A stretch of 64,000 bases of DNA from Nitrosomonas mobilis (GTDB taxonomy: Bacteria; Pseudomonadota; Gammaproteobacteria; Burkholderiales; Nitrosomonadaceae), in contig NZ_FMWO01000044.1 of NCBI RefSeq assembly GCF_900103035.1, positions 84,449-148,448 of the forward strand. Direction: 5' to 3'. Below are positions 59,984 through 64,000 of this stretch, piece by piece. Both the position numbers and the translations under genes were made by a program. Within the stretch, counting starts at the first letter, position 1. Each line of letters begins with the position of its first letter. The notes below the pieces were generated by a model. It had not been told where the DNA came from, did not search any database, and saw only the letters and a program-made list of their open reading frames with translations.

Positions 59984-61011
59984 CATTGCGCATCCTGCAT
60001 GCGGTGCCGGATGCGCTGCTTTCTGCGGAAAGTGATCAACTCGACGATCTACTTGGCGGGCCGACACTGATTCATCTCGATGGCAGCGAGTCTGAAGACC
60101 GCCTGTTTGTTTCGACCTTGCTGCATGGAAATGAAGATACCGGCTGGCTTGCCATTCGTGCGCTGTTGACGAAATATGCCGTACGAAAAACTGCTTATAA
60201 GCTGCCGCGTAGTTTGTCAATATTCATTGGTAATGTAGCCGCCGCACGATTACGATTGCGTCGTTTTGATGGTCAACCGGATTATAATCGTGTCTGGCCT
60301 GGTTCAAAGGATGTTGATAGCGCCGAGAGCAGATTGATGCGGAAAGTCGTCGATGAAATGGCTCAATACAGGTTATTTGCCAGTGTCGATATTCACAACA
60401 ATACCGGCATCAATCCCCATTACGTCTGTCTTACCTGGCTGGACGATTCCTTCTTTTACCTCGCCACATTGTTTAGCCGCACGGCGGTTTATTTCCAGCA
60501 ACCACCTGGTACCCAGGCAGCTGCTTTTTCGGCTCGATGCCCAGCAGTTGCCATTGAATGCGGCAAACCCGGCAGCCCAGGCAGTGTTGATCACGCCTTG
60601 CAGTATCTTGAGGATTGCCTGCATTTGCGCACTTTCCCCACGCACCCGTTTCCGAAGCGCGATATCGACCTGTTTCATACGGTCGCTACGGTTAGGATTG
60701 ATGAACATACCTCTTTTGGATTCGGTTCTGATCCCTGCGCGCTTAATTTTGATCCTGCGCTGGACCAGTTGAATTTTCGTGAGCTTCCGCCTGGCAGCGT
60801 TTTTGGTTCGGTAAATGGCGACGGCCAGACCGGCCTGATGGTCACCGACGAAAATGGACGGGATGTAACGGAACGTTACTTCGCACTGCACGGCAAGCAG
60901 CTGATCACTCGGCGCCCGCTCATGCCAGCCATGTTAACGCGCGATACCAGAGTGATCCGCCAAGACTGCCTGTGTTATTTGATGGAACGCATGACACTTG
61001 AAGGGATATAG
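59965..61011 (+). CDS. Succinylglutamate desuccinylase/aspartoacylase family M14 metallohydrolase
   Basis: 348 residues from ATG 59965. The zinc site is in FVSTLLHGNEDTGWLAI (HxxE), with the downstream DIHNNTG giving the second ligand His. VAIECGKPGSPGSVDHAL is typical of the AstE/ASPA branch of M14. A C-terminal beta domain (about 265-345) is present. It removes an acyl or amide group from a small molecule. Coupling to a GCS2 ligase by 19-base overlap suggests that it acts on the same product class. Confidence 0.88.
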   Translation: MESTQLTLRILHAVPDALLSAESDQLDDLLGGPTLIHLDGSESEDRLFVSTLLHGNEDTGWLAIRALLTKYAVRKTAYKLPRSLSIFIGNVAAARLRLRRFDGQPDYNRVWPGSKDVDSAESRLMRKVVDEMAQYRLFASVDIHNNTGINPHYVCLTWLDDSFFYLATLFSRTAVYFQQPPGTQAAAFSARCPAVAIECGKPGSPGSVDHALQYLEDCLHLRTFPTHPFPKRDIDLFHTVATVRIDEHTSFGFGSDPCALNFDPALDQLNFRELPPGSVFGSVNGDGQTGLMVTDENGRDVTERYFALHGKQLITRRPLMPAMLTRDTRVIRQDCLCYLMERMTLEGI

Positions 61012-61054
61012 TCTTCCAGAGCCAGTGGCGAACGGTTGAAGTTAGGTCTTAAAT

Positions 61055-61083
61055 AAAAAAGGCCTGCTTAGCAGGCCTTTTTT
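61055..61083. terminator. Bidirectional rho-independent terminator
   Basis: A6 GGCCTGC, loop TTA, GCAGGCC T6: a 13-bp stem with A and T runs on both sides. It separates the convergent M14 gene and the small secreted protein gene. Confidence 0.93.
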
Positions 61084-61101
61084 GATAATAACATTTAGTA
61101 A

Positions 61102-61377
61102 TTAATACCCGCCCTGCCAGGCATCACCGGATTCACTGCGTGCTTTTTCAACAATAGCAATAACATCGGCACATTTGACTCTGACAATTTTTCCATTCTC
61201 GACATCTGTACGGCTTTTAACAACATCAGTCGGTTTTTTATCCTTGCAGGATAAGTAATTCAATATATCCTTTGCAGCAATTGGTGTCAAAGATGATTCT
61301 GTGTTTCCACTGGCAATAGCTGCAGTCGAACCTAACAAAAAGACTGAAACAAATGCTGCTACGATTATTTTGCTCAT
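61102..61377 (-). CDS. Small secreted protein with a Cys pair
   Basis: 91 residues from ATG 61377, with GAGAGGAG seven bases upstream. A Sec signal peptide (residues 1-22) precedes a 70-residue helical domain with two Cys (LSCKDKKP and RVKCADV) that could form a disulfide, an arrangement reminiscent of small periplasmic acid-stress chaperones. I do not recognise the family with certainty. Transcribed toward the bidirectional terminator. Confidence 0.72.
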   Translation of the reverse strand: MSKIIVAAFVSVFLLGSTAAIASGNTESSLTPIAAKDILNYLSCKDKKPTDVVKSRTDVENGKIVRVKCADVIAIVEKARSESGDAWQGGY

Positions 61378-61591
61378 TTGTGCTCCTCTCAAATTATTTT
61401 TTAAACCAATTCAATGACCTGAACAATCAGGCGAATCCTCACTATTCGTTTCTTCACAAGCTTACTTGCGAAGAAAAACCATTACACAAACCATCGGCGG
61501 GAGAAAATGCCAGCCATCGCCAGTCCTGATCAGCATGGACTATCCACATTCTATCAAGTTATCTGCAATTGTTGCAGCAAAAAATTTGTTT

Positions 61592-61730
61592 TTACTGACT
61601 AGTGTAGCGGGAACGGATGCCTGTAGCAATGCTGGGGTCACCATACGAGCCATAGCTGTGGGCGACGTTGCCTAGCTGATCCTGGTACAGCCAAGTCTTG
61701 TTTGCGGTGGTTGTTCCTTCGTACCATACC
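61592..61730 (-). pseudogene. RHS-repeat core fragment
   Basis: The minus strand reads VWYEGTTTANKTWLYQDQLGNVAHSYG, then YGDPSIATGIRSRYTSQ and a stop. It matches the conserved RHS/YD-repeat core (adjacent strand-loop then Y-GxPxxxTGxxxRYTGQ) with an internal deletion of the usual linking segment. RHS genes encode large polymorphic toxin shells; only this scrap remains. Confidence 0.65.
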
Positions 61731-61864
61731 ATACCACGACGGCGCCTGCCGGCGTGGCGCGTCCCCTATTTCGCTGCCTCAGTTACCGGCATAGGCATAG
61801 AGGTTGAGATCACCACCTCTTCTAGAGTGCCAAATCCATCAATAGGGCACCTCGAATAACCTGA

Positions 61865-62170
61865 GGTTTTCAGTCAATCCTTCCGCAAAATGATGAGCGC
61901 GACCGATAGCGCGCAGCAACTTGCCGCCCATCTGCTCGATAGCGCCGAACACGTGTTCGACCCGTGCGCGCGTCTTGGCAATACGCTTGTTGCGCTTGCC
62001 CTTCCGCTGAATCTGATTTCGGAAACCGTTCTCCTTGAGCCGGGCTTCACGCTCCTCCGACGGGTAGCCTCGATCGACATAGATATCACGACTCGTGTTG
62101 CTCGTGTCAAAGACGTTGTTAAAGTGCTGGCTGTCGTGCGTGGAGGCGGCATTGGTCTCAATCCGGCGGT
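61865..62170 (-). pseudogene. IS5-family transposase, C-terminal relic
   Basis: The minus strand, in a frame other than the longest open one, reads IETNAASTHDSQHFNNVF, IYVDRGYPSEEREARLKENGFRNQI and KGKRNKRIAKTRARVEHVFGAIEQMGGK. The D and E of the DDE domain are recognisable (YVDRGY, RVEHVFG). The N-terminal half is missing, abutting the IS30 relic. Confidence 0.85.
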
Positions 62171-62224
62171 CACACCCGGTGCATGTTTGCCGGGCGCTTG
62201 AACTGCAAGAATGTAGCGCGACTT

Positions 62225-62719
62225 CCGCTCGCCAGCGTGACCAATGCGCCTTGATGGTTCTTGCCGATTACGGTGTCGCCCTCCCAGTCGCTTATGCGGT
62301 TCTTCTGATCCACAATCTCCAGACGTTCGTCAATGCCGATCCGATTTTTGATCATACCTCGGCGTTCTTGGCCGTTCGCCTAACGCTTCCTGCGCGGCTT
62401 CTGGCAGCGCAAGTGCCGCCAAAGGTCGCCGAGCCGCTTGCTCCGGACTCATGTCCGGCCGAACCAATCGCTCGACTTCTGTCCAGTCCGGCAATGATAA
62501 ACGCTGGGCGTTGACGCATTGCTTTCGACGCTCGTCCCGTAATTCCTGAGCTTGCTTCGGATACCAGTCACGCAAACCTTTGTTCCGCCTGAATTCCCGC
62601 GAAATCATCGACTTGTTCACGCCCACTTCATCCGCTATTCGCGATTGATTCAAACCGGCCTTCTTCAAACCAGAAATCTGATATCGTTGCTCCTTGGTGA
62701 GCTGCTTGTAGTGTTTCAT
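62225..62719 (-). pseudogene. IS30-family transposase relic
   Basis: The minus-strand frame starts MKHYKQLTKEQRYQISGLKKAGLNQSRIADEVGVNKSMISREFRRN and runs to MSPEQAAR, where an internal deletion and a frameshift lead to RIGIDERLEIV and DWEGDTVIGKNHQGALVTL. The order is the IS30 helix-turn-helix then the DDE start. The remaining C-terminus is lost against the IS5 relic. Confidence 0.88.
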
Positions 62720-62759
62720 CTGTGCTCCTTCTACTTGGTCGTTTAAGAGGCTCCGATAC

Positions 62760-63264
62760 TACCGCAGCTTGCCGCCCGCGAACAGGTAACCTTGTCCCGT
62801 TCCACCCTGGTCGAATGGGCAGGCCGCATCGGTTTTGCCCTGCAACCGCTGGCGGATCGTCTGGCCTGGCACTTGTTGCAGGGCAGCACGCTGGATGTGG
62901 ATGAAACGCCGGTGGCACCACTCGATCCGGGTGGAGGCAAAACCCGCAAAGCTTACCTGTGGGCCTATCGCAGCAATGATCTTGAGCCCGGACCGCGCAT
63001 CATCGTCTTCAACTATCAAGTCGGCTGTAGTGGCCGGCATGCACGGCACTTTTTGCAAAACTGGCAAGGACATCTGCTGGTCGACGATTATGCCGGGTAC
63101 AAAGCCCTGTTTTCCGCAACCGCTTTGTCCTGCATCGAACTGGGGTGCTGGGCGCATGCGCGGCGTAAATTCTTCGACCTGCATCAGGCCAATGCCAGTG
63201 GAATGGCATGGGAGGCACTGCAACACATCAGCGCCGTATACGCCATCGAAGCAGAAACAGTAGG
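62760..63264 (+). pseudogene. IS66-family transposase (TnpC), internal relic
   Basis: The frame reads PQLAAREQVTLSRSTLVEWAGRIGFALQPLAD, LDVDETPVAPLDPGGGKTRKAYLWAYRSND, LLVDDYAGYKALF and CWAHARRKFFDLHQAN, the DDE region of IS66 TnpC. Both the N-terminal zinc region and the C-terminus are gone; the right end stops at about 63264 beside the next IS. Confidence 0.88.
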
Positions 63265-63305
63265 AAGGATAGGTGGGAGCGCTGGACGGTTAGGATAAGT
63301 TAAGG

Positions 63306-64000
63306 CTATGTCTGCATTAATAGTTGAAACTGATTTTCTCGTCCGAGAGCGGCCTGGAGACCAATGATTGGCGAGTTGTGCCCACCCCAACGTTCCAGCC
63401 ATCTACGCCAGCCTAGGTACCTTTCCAGGTATTTGGTTGCGACCCCATGAAATCTTTTCATCCACTGTTTAAGTCTGCTGTCGTAGGCATTAACATTCTG
63501 GATATGGTAAACACCAGCAATGACTCGAATTCCAGCAGAGAGATTGACGGGGTGATGGGTAATTCCGAGGCTATGAGCCACAGACCGGTAGACGGCAGCG
63601 CCATCACTACAGAAAATGGCATCTTTTGCCAGGATAGCCCGCAAAGGAGGCTCAATTGTCTTCTTATCAAGCGCATTCAACATGAAATCTGCTGTTGCAC
63701 CAGAGCGGTCGCGTACTACCAGCACCGGCACCTGATCTTTGCCTGTTCCACGTACATGGATTTGCTTACCGCGTTTACGCGGTGGACGATTCAGGTGACG
63801 TTGACCTTTGCAGGAAGAGGGAAAAAAGGTCTCATCCGCCTCAATGATTCCTTGCAAGTGGTTGGCTTTAGTAGCCGCCGGCAAAGTCAGGAACCGATGG
63901 CGCCAACGAAAACTGGTGTTTTTGTCTATTCCGCATTGCCTGCCGCTAGCTCGCACGGTCAAACCTTCAATCAACGCTGCACTGTAATTCAACCATTGCT
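63306..64000 (-). CDS. IS1595-family transposase, cut by the window edge
   Basis: The frame is open from the right edge (upstream residues QWLNYSAALIEG continue past the window) to the stop at 63306. The catalytic motifs are visible: EADETFFPSSCKGQR, FCSDGAAVYRSVA and HIQNVNAYDSRLKQWMKRFHGVATKYLERYLGWRRW. No frameshift is seen, so it may be an active copy; the N-terminal zinc ribbon is outside the window. The terminal repeat is expected just left of 63306. Confidence 0.9.
   Translation of the reverse strand, partial: QWLNYSAALIEGLTVRASGRQCGIDKNTSFRWRHRFLTLPAATKANHLQGIIEADETFFPSSCKGQRHLNRPPRKRGKQIHVRGTGKDQVPVLVVRDRSGATADFMLNALDKKTIEPPLRAILAKDAIFCSDGAAVYRSVAHSLGITHHPVNLSAGIRVIAGVYHIQNVNAYDSRLKQWMKRFHGVATKYLERYLGWRRWLERWGGHNSPIIGLQAALGRENQFQLLMQT

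Overview
The window looks like a chromosomal segment of a betaproteobacterium, most likely a Nitrosomonas-type ammonia oxidiser. That assignment is inference from the overall gene set and the wealth of IS1595, IS6, IS5 and IS30 relics; no ammonia-oxidation gene lies in the window. Housekeeping genes form intact blocks, separated by accessory stretches full of broken genes and insertion-sequence scars.

Layout. 1-1322: start of gcvT with a tandem glycine riboswitch, a DUF3465-like small gene and tRNA-Asn. 1465-5706: an ABC-2 polysaccharide-export permease, then metR and metE, divergent around a MetR box. 6119-9646: a defence/toxin island with a VapB/VapC-type pair and a SIR2 plus HerA pair (the SIR2-HerA or Nezha anti-phage arrangement). 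9800-13768: an alkylation-damage operon (Ada-like, 2OG-Fe(II) oxygenase, AlkB) set between transposase, SDR and ABC-ATPase relics.

13831-24918 is bracketed by two same-orientation copies of an IS6-type end. It carries an orphan lipoprotein, a DUF3703 protein and an unusual iron/peroxide set: a signal-peptide-bearing ferritin divergent from a BigR-like ArsR regulator, a His-rich periplasmic protein and a diheme cytochrome c peroxidase with a His-rich N-terminal extension. It also holds bacterioferritin, peroxiredoxin, CysH, a DUF4399 protein and a badly decayed nadE. 25397-28744: a lipase with a polytopic membrane partner, then galU. 28962-35319: a complete type I secretion system without an adjacent substrate, then an epimerase and a GT2 glycosyltransferase.

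35727-40934 is dnaA-dnaN-gyrB, with two perfect DnaA boxes and an AT-rich stretch between dnaA and dnaN (probable oriC). 41040-48131: a DUF454 protein, a complete Mrp/Mnh cation/proton antiporter operon (A-B fusion, C, D, E, F, G) and an RsuA/RluF-type pseudouridine synthase. 48319-54902: a VWA PEP-CTERM protein, a DUF6629 protein and hypF-hypC-hypD-hypE with no hydrogenase structural genes in view. 54903-64000: a second DnaA-box cluster, an RimB-like protease, a GCS2 ligase overlapping an M14-type deacylase, and an IS graveyard (IS630, IS1595, IS5, IS30, IS66, an RHS scrap) ending in a transposase cut by the window edge.

The most interesting candidate system is the compact iron/peroxide module at 16233-19497. 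No part of the window is a wholly unrecognisable multigene system.
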